From contig JAXOFM010000007.1 of NCBI GenBank assembly GCA_044841755.1, positions 60,639 to 124,638 on the forward strand: a stretch of 64,000 nt of DNA, in the 5' to 3' direction. The notes under the pieces were generated by a model, which saw nothing but the letters and a program-made list of their open reading frames with translations, was not told where the DNA came from and did not search any database. Source of the stretch: CAZAPO01 sp044841755 (lineage in GTDB: Bacteria; Bacteroidota; Bacteroidia; Flavobacteriales; Flavobacteriaceae). The translations under genes and the position numbers were made by a program. Numbering within the stretch: position 1 is the first letter of the stretch; each line of letters begins with the position of its first letter. Below, piece after piece: positions 1 to 7,347 of this stretch.

Positions 1-262
1 CTGGAAGGTTTGAAGGATGATATCCTAATCCTATATAAGATCTAAATACTTTGTTTTTAGCAGCTAAACCATACATATGTTCTAGGTATTCTTGTTCGCT
101 CATGGCAGGAGCTAGATCTAGCTCTTCTTTTAAACGAATATTATCTGGAATAGTTTCAAAAATTAATTGCTCTATTGAGTCAGCTCCAATGGTATTAAGC
201 ATCTCTTTATGATCCGATTTTCTTGGACCAATATGACGCAATGCAAACACATCTGTATTCAT
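1..262 (-). CDS. gcvP: Glycine dehydrogenase (P protein), N-terminal part only
   Basis: The 87 residues visible begin with MNTDVFALRHIGP and continue with an AAKNKVFRSYIGLGYHPSN segment. Both are hallmarks of the N-terminus of the large single-chain P protein of the glycine cleavage system, the PLP enzyme that decarboxylates glycine and passes aminomethyl to the H protein. The gene runs off the left edge of the window, so the PLP-binding lysine and most of the protein are not seen. The ATG at 260-262 is the natural start because RHIGP lies at residues 9-13, as is usual. It is divergent from the membrane protein at 382. A TAnnTTTG-type box lies 25 bases upstream. Confidence 0.93.
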   Translation of the reverse strand, partial: MNTDVFALRHIGPRKSDHKEMLNTIGADSIEQLIFETIPDNIRLKEELDLAPAMSEQEYLEHMYGLAAKNKVFRSYIGLGYHPSNLP

Positions 263-287
263 AGGTGAAAGGTTGTAATTTAATCAA

Positions 288-295
288 CAAAATTA
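288..295 (-). promoter_or_regulatory. Candidate -7 box of gcvP promoter
   Basis: On the minus strand this reads TAATTTTG, an exact match to the Bacteroidota -7 consensus TAnnTTTG. No clear TTG is seen at the expected distance upstream, so the assignment rests on the -7 box and its position only. Confidence 0.4.
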
Positions 296-348
296 CATAA
301 TTATTCATGTTTAATATGCACTTTACCTGAAAGTTTTTCACGAATTAA

Positions 349-377
349 TTGCCTTATTAACAGTTTACCTAACTTTG
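349..377 (+). promoter_or_regulatory. Promoter with short or no leader
   Basis: TTG at 349-351, an 18-nt spacer and TAACTTTG at 370-377 match the Bacteroidota promoter pattern. The ATG of the downstream gene begins only 4 nt after the -7 box, so the transcript would have little or no 5' leader if this promoter is used. Confidence 0.5.
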
Positions 378-381
378 TTTT

Positions 382-1206
382 ATGAAATTCTTAAAAAGGG
401 TATTTGATTTTTACATAAACAGTAGTATTCATGTAGCTTTGGCTGTTTGTAGTTTAGTCTGGATTACCTTATTGGAATTTGACCAAGAAGCTAATTTTAA
501 ACTTCTTCTTTTTGTGTTTTTTGCAACAGTTACTGGCTATAATTTTGTTAAGTATTTTGGGTTGGCTAAATTTCATCACAGAAGTTTGGCCACATGGTTA
601 AAATACATTCAAATTTTTAGTTTTCTCTGTTTTTTAGGGCTTACATATTTTACATTTCAACTTAATATAAAAACCTTATATGTTTTAGTTGGTTTGGGTA
701 TTATTACTTTTTTTTATGCGATTCCTTTTTTGCCTAAAAAGTACTTATTGAATAAAGGAAATCTTAGGGCAATTAGTGGATTGAAAATATATGTGATAGC
801 TTTTGTTTGGGCAATTACTACCGTTATTATTCCCTTGGTTGAAAGTGATCATCAAATTGTTAATGATGTTTTAATAACAGCATTACAGCGTTTTATATTT
901 GTTTTGGTAGTCATGCTTCCATTTGAAATTCGTGATATGCGATATGATAGTCTAAAATTATCAACTATACCACAGCGTATTGGAATACGAAAAACAAAGG
1001 CTATTGGAACGATTTTAGCATTTCAAATCCTATTATTAGAATTGTTTAAAGACAACTTGAATTTAAATCAGTTTTTGGTATTGGCAGTAGTAGTTTTACT
1101 AACAATTATGCTACTCGTTTTTAGCAAAGTGAATCAAAAAAATTATTACAGTTCGTTTTGGGTTGAAGGAATACCTGTAATCTGGTTAGGGCTCAGTCTA
1201 GTTTAG
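382..1206 (+). CDS. UbiA-like polytopic membrane protein
   Basis: This 274-residue protein is very hydrophobic, with about eight likely membrane segments. A DMRYD sequence at residues 185-189, preceded by FEIR, resembles the second DxxxD diphosphate-binding motif of UbiA-type prenyltransferases. The first motif is degenerate: near residue 54 there is N-F-V-K-Y where NDxxD is expected. It may therefore be a divergent or inactive member of the superfamily. The substrate cannot be inferred. The stop abuts the convergent anti-sigma gene with no gap. The function is uncertain; membership of the UbiA-like fold is moderately supported. Confidence 0.6.
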   Translation: MKFLKRVFDFYINSSIHVALAVCSLVWITLLEFDQEANFKLLLFVFFATVTGYNFVKYFGLAKFHHRSLATWLKYIQIFSFLCFLGLTYFTFQLNIKTLYVLVGLGIITFFYAIPFLPKKYLLNKGNLRAISGLKIYVIAFVWAITTVIIPLVESDHQIVNDVLITALQRFIFVLVVMLPFEIRDMRYDSLKLSTIPQRIGIRKTKAIGTILAFQILLLELFKDNLNLNQFLVLAVVVLLTIMLLVFSKVNQKNYYSSFWVEGIPVIWLGLSLV

Positions 1207-1467
1207 TTAATTTTGGTTTTGAAGCTCTTTTTTGATGCAGTCTTTCATTACTTCCTTTTCATTTGAGGTCAAACAATCAACCTCTTCTTTATTGGTAAGC
1301 TTTGTGAGTTTTTGATTGTTCTTGGTATATTCTCGACAAGCTCTACAATAAATAAGATGAATGTTTAGCTTCACTTTATCCCAAAAAGAGGCTTCTTTAT
1401 ATTGACTTTTATCACAGGTATGACCTGCTTCTTCACAAGCAATAAATATGCTTTTCTTTTTACTCAT
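1207..1467 (-). CDS. Small zinc-finger anti-sigma-like protein
   Basis: This 86-residue soluble protein has no membrane segment. It contains H37-x3-C41-x2-C44 within HLIYCRAC, the zinc-binding signature of ZAS anti-sigma domains, plus further Cys and His residues at 11, 16 and 18. It lies 9 bases downstream of, and in operon with, the ECF sigma factor gene, the usual position of a cognate anti-sigma factor. By inference it binds and inhibits that sigma factor and may sense redox state through the Cys residues. Only the core of the domain is present; no C-terminal sensor follows. The gene ends directly against the convergent membrane-protein gene. Confidence 0.75.
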   Translation of the reverse strand: MSKKKSIFIACEEAGHTCDKSQYKEASFWDKVKLNIHLIYCRACREYTKNNQKLTKLTNKEEVDCLTSNEKEVMKDCIKKELQNQN

Positions 1468-1476
1468 CGCACAAAA

Positions 1477-2031
1477 TTATAACCAATTTTCCTTTAAACA
1501 AGAAGCCAAAGCAGTTCTTGCTCTATGAATAATAACCCAAAGGTTAGACGCTGTTATATTTAATTCATTACAGATAGCCTCTGTTTCATAATTAAGTAAA
1601 GTCTTCATTTTAAAAACTTCGGCTTGTTTTTCCGGTAACTTAGACAAGCATTCATGTATTGCTAAACCAAGTTCGGTATTTTCTATGTTGTCTTCTGCAG
1701 TCTTGTCAAAAGGATCTGCAACTCTTTGTTCTAACCAATTACCTTCGTCTTCACTATCATAAGAGAAATTCATCTTTACTTCAGCTTGCCCTTTTTTAGA
1801 ATTTATCTTACGATAATAATCAATAATCTTTCTTTTTAAAATAGAAACAAGCCATGTACGCTCGCTCGCTTCACCTTTAAAATTCTTCATCGATTTTAAA
1901 CCAGCAACAAACGCATCTTGAACCAAATCTTGAGCAGTCTCTCTATCTCTTACTCTACTAATAGTGTAATTAAATAGATAGTCTGCGTAACTATCGATCC
2001 ACTTGTTCGGATTTATTTTATGACCTGACAT
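1477..2031 (-). CDS. ECF-type RNA polymerase sigma factor
   Basis: This is a 184-residue sigma-70 family protein of the extracytoplasmic-function group. Region 2 is visible around residues 20-75, with DLVQDAFVAGL and a promoter-melting/recognition stretch including RTWLVSILKRKIIDYYR. Region 4, a helix-turn-helix, occupies about residues 125-180 (LPEKQAEVFKMKTLLNYETEAI). It directs RNA polymerase to a small set of promoters that cannot be identified here. The next gene encodes a putative zinc-finger anti-sigma partner. Its own promoter matches the housekeeping consensus. Confidence 0.92.
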   Translation of the reverse strand: MSGHKINPNKWIDSYADYLFNYTISRVRDRETAQDLVQDAFVAGLKSMKNFKGEASERTWLVSILKRKIIDYYRKINSKKGQAEVKMNFSYDSEDEGNWLEQRVADPFDKTAEDNIENTELGLAIHECLSKLPEKQAEVFKMKTLLNYETEAICNELNITASNLWVIIHRARTALASCLKENWL

Positions 2032-2054
2032 TGATGGTTAAAATCTTGCTCTCT

Positions 2055-2084
2055 CAAAAATAGTATAAAAAGATTATTGTGCAA
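2055..2084 (-). promoter_or_regulatory. Promoter of the sigma/anti-sigma operon
   Basis: Read on the minus strand, TTG (2082-2084), a 19-nt spacer and TATTTTTG (2055-2062) match the Bacteroidota consensus exactly. It lies about 24 bases upstream of the ATG. Confidence 0.65.
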
Positions 2085-2130
2085 GATTTCGTTGTTAGAT
2101 TAAGTTTATGGGTTATAAAGTGGATTTATG

Positions 2131-4164
2131 TTACTTCAACAACCCAGCTCTTTTTAATAGAGCCTCTGGTTTTGGTTCTTGACCTCTAAAGCGTTTATAA
2201 AGTGTCATTGGGTCTTCAGTACCACCTTTACTTAATACATTCTCTTTAAATTTATCAGCAATATCCTTATTGAAAATTCCTTCTTCTTTAAAGTATTCAA
2301 AAGCATCAGCATCTAATACTTCTGCCCACTTATAGCTGTAATACCCCGAAGAATATCCGCCTTGAAAAATATGAGCAAAGGCTGTACTCATACAGTTTTC
2401 CTTTACAGATGGATACAATTGTGTTTCAGAAAATGCTTTGGTTTCATATTCCTTAACTGAAACAATATTTTCAGGATTACTGTTTGCATGCCAGCTCATG
2501 TCAAGAAGACCAAAACTCAATTGCCTTAAGGTCTGCATGCCTTCATGAAAAGTGGCTGAAGCTTTAATCTTTTCAATTAACTCCATTGGGATTACCTCAC
2601 CAGTTTCGTAATGCGTAGCAAAAAGCTCTAATGCTTCTTTTTCATAACACCAGTTTTCAAGCACCTGACTTGGCAGTTCCACAAAATCCCAATAAACACT
2701 TGTTCCTGATAATCCAGGATAAGTAGTATTGGCAAGCATACCATGAAGTGCATGCCCGAATTCATGAAATAAAGTAGTAACCTCATTAAACGTTAACAAG
2801 GAAGGTTTACTCTTTGTAGGTTTTGTGAAGTTACATACAATAGAAACATGAGGTCTTTCATTGATGTTACTTTGCACGTATTGTGATTTAAATGAGGTCA
2901 TCCACGCTCCGTTACGCTTTCCTGATCTAGGGAAGAAATCGGCATAAAAGATCGATACAAATTCACCCTTGCGGTTAGTTACTTTATAGGTTAAAACATC
3001 TTCATGATATTTATCAATCGAATCTATTTCTTGAAATTGAAGGTCGAACAATTTATTTGCAATTATAAAAACACCTTTAATAACATTTTCTAATTTGAAA
3101 TAAGGCTTCAACTTTTCATTATCAAGATCAAAAAGTTTTTTCTTTAATTTTTCAGAGTAATAAGCAGAATCCCATTTCTGTAATTGATCAATTCCATCAA
3201 GCTCTTTGGCAAAACTTTCAAGATTTTGAAACTCTTTTTTTGCAGCAGGTTTAGCTTTTTCTAACAATTCATTTAAAAATTTATCAACTTTATCAGGAGA
3301 CTTTGCCATTCGCTCTTCAAGCACAAAATGAGCATGTGTGTCATAATCTAAGAGATCAGCACGTTGATGACGTAACTTAACAATTCGTAAGACAATATTT
3401 TGGTTGTCCAGTTCGTCACCTTTAAACGCTTTACTACCAAAAGCCAATGAAAGTTTTTTACGCAATTCTCGATTGTCGCCATAGGTCATAAACGGAATGT
3501 AGCTTGGATAATCCAAAGTAATCAACCAGCCATCTTCCCCTTTGCTTTCTGCCAATTGTTTGGCTGCTTCAATAGCACCTTCTGGCAAACCTGAAAGATC
3601 ATTCTTGTTGGTAATAAGCATTTCAAACTTATTGGTTTCTGCCAAAACATTTTCTCCAAATTTGAGCTTAAGCTTACTTAATTCTTTATCAATTTCTCTT
3701 AGCTGTTCTTTTTTGTCTTCAGAGAGGTTTGCTCCATTTCTGGAGAAGCTTTTGTAACGCTTATCTAATAAGGTTGTTTGCTCAGGATTTAGATTTAAAC
3801 TTTCCTTCTTATTATAAACTTCTTTTATTCTTTCAAATAGTGATTTGTTTAAAGTAATGTCATTGCTAAACTCAGAAAGTAGAGGAGATACTTCTTGTGC
3901 AATTTTCTGAATTTCATCATTAGTTTCTGCAGAGTTTAAATTGAAAAAAATGCTTGAAATCCTTCCTAATTCCTGTCCTGAAAAATCTAAAGCTTCAATA
4001 GTGTTTTTAAAAGAAGGAGCCTCAGGGTTATTCACTATTTGATCAATTTCTTCCTTAGCTCTTTGAATTGCTGTTTTAAATGCTGGAAGAAAATTGTCAT
4101 TTGATATTTTAGAAAATGGAGCTGTGTTAAAAGGATTGGAAAAAGGTTGATTTAAGACGTTCAT
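2131..4164 (-). CDS. dcp: M3 family peptidyl-dipeptidase (Dcp-like)
   Basis: This 677-residue protein carries the zinc metallopeptidase motif HEFGH at about residues 467-471 within TLFHEFGHALHGML, characteristic of MEROPS family M3A (thimet oligopeptidase, oligopeptidase A, dipeptidyl carboxypeptidase). Length, the SGTSVYWDFVELPSQ segment after the zinc motif and the C-terminal GGYSSGYYSYKWAEVLDADAF region fit Dcp/OpdA enzymes, which trim short peptides. There is no convincing signal peptide (MNVLNQPFSNPFNTAPFSK), so it is probably cytoplasmic. The distinction between dipeptidyl carboxypeptidase and oligopeptidase is inferred. It stands alone, with about 230 bases separating it from purE. Confidence 0.88.
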   Translation of the reverse strand: MNVLNQPFSNPFNTAPFSKISNDNFLPAFKTAIQRAKEEIDQIVNNPEAPSFKNTIEALDFSGQELGRISSIFFNLNSAETNDEIQKIAQEVSPLLSEFSNDITLNKSLFERIKEVYNKKESLNLNPEQTTLLDKRYKSFSRNGANLSEDKKEQLREIDKELSKLKLKFGENVLAETNKFEMLITNKNDLSGLPEGAIEAAKQLAESKGEDGWLITLDYPSYIPFMTYGDNRELRKKLSLAFGSKAFKGDELDNQNIVLRIVKLRHQRADLLDYDTHAHFVLEERMAKSPDKVDKFLNELLEKAKPAAKKEFQNLESFAKELDGIDQLQKWDSAYYSEKLKKKLFDLDNEKLKPYFKLENVIKGVFIIANKLFDLQFQEIDSIDKYHEDVLTYKVTNRKGEFVSIFYADFFPRSGKRNGAWMTSFKSQYVQSNINERPHVSIVCNFTKPTKSKPSLLTFNEVTTLFHEFGHALHGMLANTTYPGLSGTSVYWDFVELPSQVLENWCYEKEALELFATHYETGEVIPMELIEKIKASATFHEGMQTLRQLSFGLLDMSWHANSNPENIVSVKEYETKAFSETQLYPSVKENCMSTAFAHIFQGGYSSGYYSYKWAEVLDADAFEYFKEEGIFNKDIADKFKENVLSKGGTEDPMTLYKRFRGQEPKPEALLKRAGLLK

Positions 4165-4302
4165 TTTACTTTGTAAGTATATTATTTAATGAAATTAGAA
4201 ACCAAGTATTACAAGTTGAATAATACGTAATACTTTTCTTTCTAACATATTGATTTAACGATTATTAACAGATAAAAAATTAGGACAGAATTAAAATTTT
4301 AT

Positions 4303-4400
4303 TACTTTCGCAAAAGTTTTTTCAGAGGGCCGTTTTTGGCTCTTCGAAATAATGATTAATAGCAATTATAAAACCTCGATCTCCCTCGAGGTTTTATTGT
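4303..4400 (+). ncRNA. Candidate small RNA between dcp and purE
   Basis: On the plus strand a near-consensus -7 box (TACTTTCG, 4303-4310) is followed by a stem-loop around 4324-4343 (AGAGGGCC...GGCTCT). A strong terminator hairpin with a T-rich tail at 4370-4400 then follows, which would give a transcript of about 85 nt with no ORF. Neighbouring genes are both on the minus strand, so a plus promoter plus terminator is otherwise unexplained. Nearness to purEK recalls the purine-gene neighbourhood of 6S RNAs in other bacteria, but I cannot show homology. The terminator alone could simply serve purKE. Confidence 0.35.
4370..4395 (-). terminator. Terminator hairpin of purK-purE (possibly bidirectional)
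   Basis: The arms AAAACCTCGA and TCGAGGTTTT are perfectly complementary across a 6-base loop, with T-rich tails on both sides. The hairpin overlaps the purE stop codon. Confidence 0.75.
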
Positions 4401-4879
4401 TTTATATCCTTTGCTGCATTTATTACTTTAACCTTCAAACCTTCTTTGTAAGCAACAACCTTATCCAGTACACATTTATCTGAGCTCCCTATAATTTGCG
4501 CTGCCAATATTCCTGCGTTTTTTGCTCCGTCTAATGCAACAGTGGCTACAGGTACACCTCCAGGCATTTGAAGAATTGAGAGTACAGAATCCCAACCATC
4601 AATTGAGTTGCGTGACTTTACAGGAACACCAATAACTGGTAAGGGTGACAAAGATGCGATCATTCCAGGTAAATGAGCAGCTCCACCAGCTCCAGCGATA
4701 ATTACTTTTATACCTCTGGTATGAGCATTTTTACCATAATCGAACATTTTTTCAGGAGTACGATGCGCTGAAACAATATCAACTTCAACTTCTATATCAA
4801 ATCCTTTCAAAACATCTATTGCTTCCTGCATTATTGGAAGATCACTGTTACTTCCCATAATGATACCTACTTGTGCCAT
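4394..4879 (-). CDS. purE: N5-carboxyaminoimidazole ribonucleotide mutase, PurE
   Basis: A 161-residue class I PurE, of normal length. GSNSDLP near residue 9 and SAHRTPEKMFDYG near residues 38-50 are the nucleotide-binding and catalytic signatures, followed by the GAGGAAHLPGMIAS segment. It converts N5-CAIR to CAIR in de novo purine synthesis and acts after PurK, whose gene is immediately upstream. The PurK stop and the PurE ATG are one base apart, which suggests translational coupling. The stop codon lies inside the terminator stem. Confidence 0.97.
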   Translation of the reverse strand: MAQVGIIMGSNSDLPIMQEAIDVLKGFDIEVEVDIVSAHRTPEKMFDYGKNAHTRGIKVIIAGAGGAAHLPGMIASLSPLPVIGVPVKSRNSIDGWDSVLSILQMPGGVPVATVALDGAKNAGILAAQIIGSSDKCVLDKVVAYKEGLKVKVINAAKDIKQ

Positions 4880-4880
4880 A

Positions 4881-6035
4881 TTATTTGCTAATTACTTTTA
4901 TCTTTCGTTTTACTTTTGCTGCAATTTCTCTTGCTTCATTAATGTCTTCATGAACAATGGTTACATGTCCCATTTTTCTAAAAGGACGTGTTTGCTTTTT
5001 ACCATAAATATGAGGTGTAACACCGTCCATATTCATGATTTCCTTAATGTTTTCATAAACTACATCTCCACTATAATCTTCAGCACCAACTAAGTTAACC
5101 ATTATTCCACCAACTTTACTGGCAGTATTACCTAGAGGTAAATTTAAAACAGCTCTTATGTGTTGTTCAAACTGTGAAGTGTAGCTTGCTTCAATGGTAT
5201 GATGCCCAGAGTTATGTGGTCTTGGAGCCACTTCGTTGATCAATATTTCATCATCTTTTGTTTGAAACATCTCTACAGCCAAAAGACCAACATGTTGAAA
5301 AGCTTCAGAAGTTTTCAGGGCAACCAATTCTGCCTTTGTTGCAACCTCTTTTGAGATTCTTGCGGGACAGATAACATATTCAACTTGATTTGCTTCAGGA
5401 TGAAATTCCATTTCAACAACTGGATAAACTTTAACTTTACCTTCTTCATTCCTTGCTACAATAACCGAAAGTTCATTTTTAAAAGGGACTAATTCTTCGG
5501 CTATGCATTCAACATTTGGTAGATCATCAAGATCACTATAAGTACGTATAATTTTCACTCCATTACCGTCATAACCAAATTGCGCGCTCTTCCATACAAA
5601 AGGAAAACTCAATGCTTCGTGATCTATAGCAGTACTAATTTCATCTTTATAGGCATATCTTGAAAAAGGAGCAGTTGGCAAGTTGTTGTCTACATAAAAT
5701 AACTTTTGTTTTGCTTTATTTTGAATTGTTCTTAACGTTTTAGCAGAAGGATGCACTTTAATGCCTTCTTTCTCTAATTTATCTAAGGCATCAACATTTA
5801 CATTTTCAATCTCAATAGTAAGCACATCAACTTTTTTTCCAAAGTTATAAACCGTCTCAAAATCCATGAGATCTCCTTGGTAAAATTCATTGCAAGCTAT
5901 TTTGCAAGGAGCTTCATTGCTTGGATCTAAAACACAAGTGTAAACATCAAATTTTCGTGTTTCGTTGAGCATCATTTTACCCAATTGTCCGCCACCAAGT
6001 ATTCCTAATTTAAAGTTTGAAGAAAAGTAATTCAT
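4881..6035 (-). CDS. purK: N5-carboxyaminoimidazole ribonucleotide synthase, PurK
   Basis: An ATP-grasp enzyme of 384 residues that carboxylates AIR to N5-CAIR using ATP and bicarbonate. The N-terminus KLGILGGGQLGKMM is the typical PurK opening, and the ATP-grasp region includes PFVWKSAQFGYDGNGVK and EMFQTKDDEILINEVAPRPHNSGH. A 33-residue upstream extension is open but non-conserved and overlaps the promoter, so the ATG at 6033-6035 is chosen. It forms an operon with purE. A consensus promoter lies 37 bases upstream, back to back with that of hpt-adk. Confidence 0.95.
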   Translation of the reverse strand: MNYFSSNFKLGILGGGQLGKMMLNETRKFDVYTCVLDPSNEAPCKIACNEFYQGDLMDFETVYNFGKKVDVLTIEIENVNVDALDKLEKEGIKVHPSAKTLRTIQNKAKQKLFYVDNNLPTAPFSRYAYKDEISTAIDHEALSFPFVWKSAQFGYDGNGVKIIRTYSDLDDLPNVECIAEELVPFKNELSVIVARNEEGKVKVYPVVEMEFHPEANQVEYVICPARISKEVATKAELVALKTSEAFQHVGLLAVEMFQTKDDEILINEVAPRPHNSGHHTIEASYTSQFEQHIRAVLNLPLGNTASKVGGIMVNLVGAEDYSGDVVYENIKEIMNMDGVTPHIYGKKQTRPFRKMGHVTIVHEDINEAREIAAKVKRKIKVISK

Positions 6036-6071
6036 ATTAGAAGTATCACTTAAGTTGTGTGTGTTAAAGTG

Positions 6072-6103
6072 CAAAAATACATTTAAAATTGGAACTCTTT
6101 CAA
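6072..6103 (-). promoter_or_regulatory. Promoter of purK-purE
   Basis: On the minus strand, TTG (6101-6103), a 21-nt spacer and TATTTTTG (6072-6079) match the Bacteroidota promoter pattern. The distance to the purK ATG at 6035 supports that start. Confidence 0.65.
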
Positions 6104-6122
6104 AAAAGTTCGTGTTACAAAC

Positions 6123-6153
6123 TTCTGACTTCAAACTAAATAAATTATCTTTG
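6123..6153 (+). promoter_or_regulatory. Promoter of the hpt-adk fusion gene
   Basis: TATCTTTG at 6146-6153 is an exact -7 match. TTC at 6123-6125, 20 nt upstream, is a one-mismatch -33 element. Transcription would start near 6160, which excludes the longer reading frame starting at 6055 and favours the GTG at 6175. Confidence 0.55.
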
Positions 6154-6174
6154 CATCTTTCTAAAAAGGTTAAG

Positions 6175-7284
6175 GTGATAAAGCTTCACGATAAATACTT
6201 CAAACCCTTTATTTCTGCTCAGGAAATAGACGACGCTGTTTCAAGAATGGTAGATAAGATAGCTACTGATTTAGGAGATGAAATTCCAGTGTTTGTTGGG
6301 ATCTTAAATGGATCATTCATGTTTGCAAGTGATTTTGTGAAGAAGTATCCTAAACCTTGTGAGATTACGTTTATAAAATTAGCTTCTTATGAAGGCGTTA
6401 AATCTACCGAAGACATTCAACGTTTAATAGGTTTAACACAAGATTTAACAGGAAGATCAGTAGTAATTCTGGAAGATATTATAGATTCTGGAAACACGCT
6501 TGAAGAGGTTCATAGAATCTTTAAAAATGAGAAGGTAGCATCATTACAAATAGCTACGTTGTTCTACAAACCTGAAGCTTATAAAAAAGATTATAAATTA
6601 CATTACGTTGGTATAGAAATTCCAAACAAATTCATTGTAGGTTATGGATTAGATTATGATGGATTAGGAAGAGATATATCAGAAGTTTATCAAATAATGA
6701 CAACCCAACACATGACAAATTTAGTGCTATTTGGCCCTCCAGGAGCAGGAAAAGGAACACAAGCAGAGTTTTTAAAACAAAAATACAACCTGATACACAT
6801 TTCTACAGGTGATGTGTTTAGATATAACATAAAAAACGAAACAGCACTTGGTGCTTTGGCAAAGTCATACATGGACAAAGGAGAGTTGGTTCCCGATGAA
6901 GTGACTATTAAAATGTTGAATGCTGAAGTTGAAAAGAATGCTGATGCCAATGGGTTTATTTTTGATGGATTCCCAAGAACAGATGCACAGGCAAAATCAT
7001 TAGACGATCTAATGAAGTCTAAAGACTCAAGTATTAACGCTATGATTGCTCTGGAAGTTGATGATGAGGTTCTTGTAGGTCGTTTATTAGAGAGAGGTAA
7101 AACTAGTGGAAGAGCTGATGATGCGGACGAATCTATAATTAGAAATCGCATTAAAGAGTATTACGATAAAACAGCAGTATTAAAAAATTACTATTCAGCT
7201 CAGAATAAATATTTTGGAGTTGATGGTGTAGGAAGTATTGAAGAAATTACTGTTCGTTTAGGTGAAGTAATTGACTCTTTATAA
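6175..7284 (+). CDS. Fused hypoxanthine phosphoribosyltransferase - adenylate kinase
   Basis: A single 369-residue frame joins two enzymes. Residues 1 to about 178 are a type I phosphoribosyltransferase, with the PRPP motif VVILEDIIDSGNTL and a GLDYDGLGRD segment typical of Hpt; this domain salvages hypoxanthine/guanine to IMP/GMP. From about residue 182 on it is adenylate kinase, with the P-loop FGPPGAGKGTQ, FDGFPRT and GRADD. The kinase lacks a long LID insert, so it is the short type. No stop, frameshift or internal restart obviously separates the halves, although an internal ATG (MTNLVLFG) lies at the junction. The GTG start is chosen because it begins MIKLHDKYFKPF just after the promoter. 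The ribosomal cluster here lacks adk between secY and infA, consistent with adk residing here. Confidence 0.93.
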   Translation: MIKLHDKYFKPFISAQEIDDAVSRMVDKIATDLGDEIPVFVGILNGSFMFASDFVKKYPKPCEITFIKLASYEGVKSTEDIQRLIGLTQDLTGRSVVILEDIIDSGNTLEEVHRIFKNEKVASLQIATLFYKPEAYKKDYKLHYVGIEIPNKFIVGYGLDYDGLGRDISEVYQIMTTQHMTNLVLFGPPGAGKGTQAEFLKQKYNLIHISTGDVFRYNIKNETALGALAKSYMDKGELVPDEVTIKMLNAEVEKNADANGFIFDGFPRTDAQAKSLDDLMKSKDSSINAMIALEVDDEVLVGRLLERGKTSGRADDADESIIRNRIKEYYDKTAVLKNYYSAQNKYFGVDGVGSIEEITVRLGEVIDSL

Positions 7285-7312
7285 TTAGAGATTTAAATAA
7301 AATAATTAATTT

Positions 7313-7334
7313 GATTCCTGCTTAGGCAGGAATC
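7313..7334 (+). repeat. Perfect 9-bp inverted repeat between adk and obg
   Basis: GATTCCTGC and GCAGGAATC flank a TTAG loop. It lies in the 63-base gap between hpt-adk and obg and is followed by an A/T-rich run without a clean T tail. It may be a weak terminator or a dispersed REP-like element; no second copy was found in this window. Confidence 0.6.
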
Positions 7335-7347
7335 TTAATATAAAAAA

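Noticed and set aside
3542..3757. Plus-strand open frame inside dcp
   Set aside because: Serine/leucine-rich shadow of the real gene on the other strand, with no motif of its own.
6036..6134. 33-residue N-terminal extension of PurK
   Set aside because: It overlaps the consensus purK promoter (6072-6103), and the PurK fold begins right after the ATG at 6035.
6055..6174. N-terminal extension of the hpt-adk frame starting at 6055
   Set aside because: It runs through the promoter boxes at 6123-6153 and is not Hpt-like; the GTG at 6175 begins the conserved sequence.
6690..7151. 153-residue minus-strand frame inside adk
   Set aside because: Antisense shadow of a clearly conserved kinase domain.
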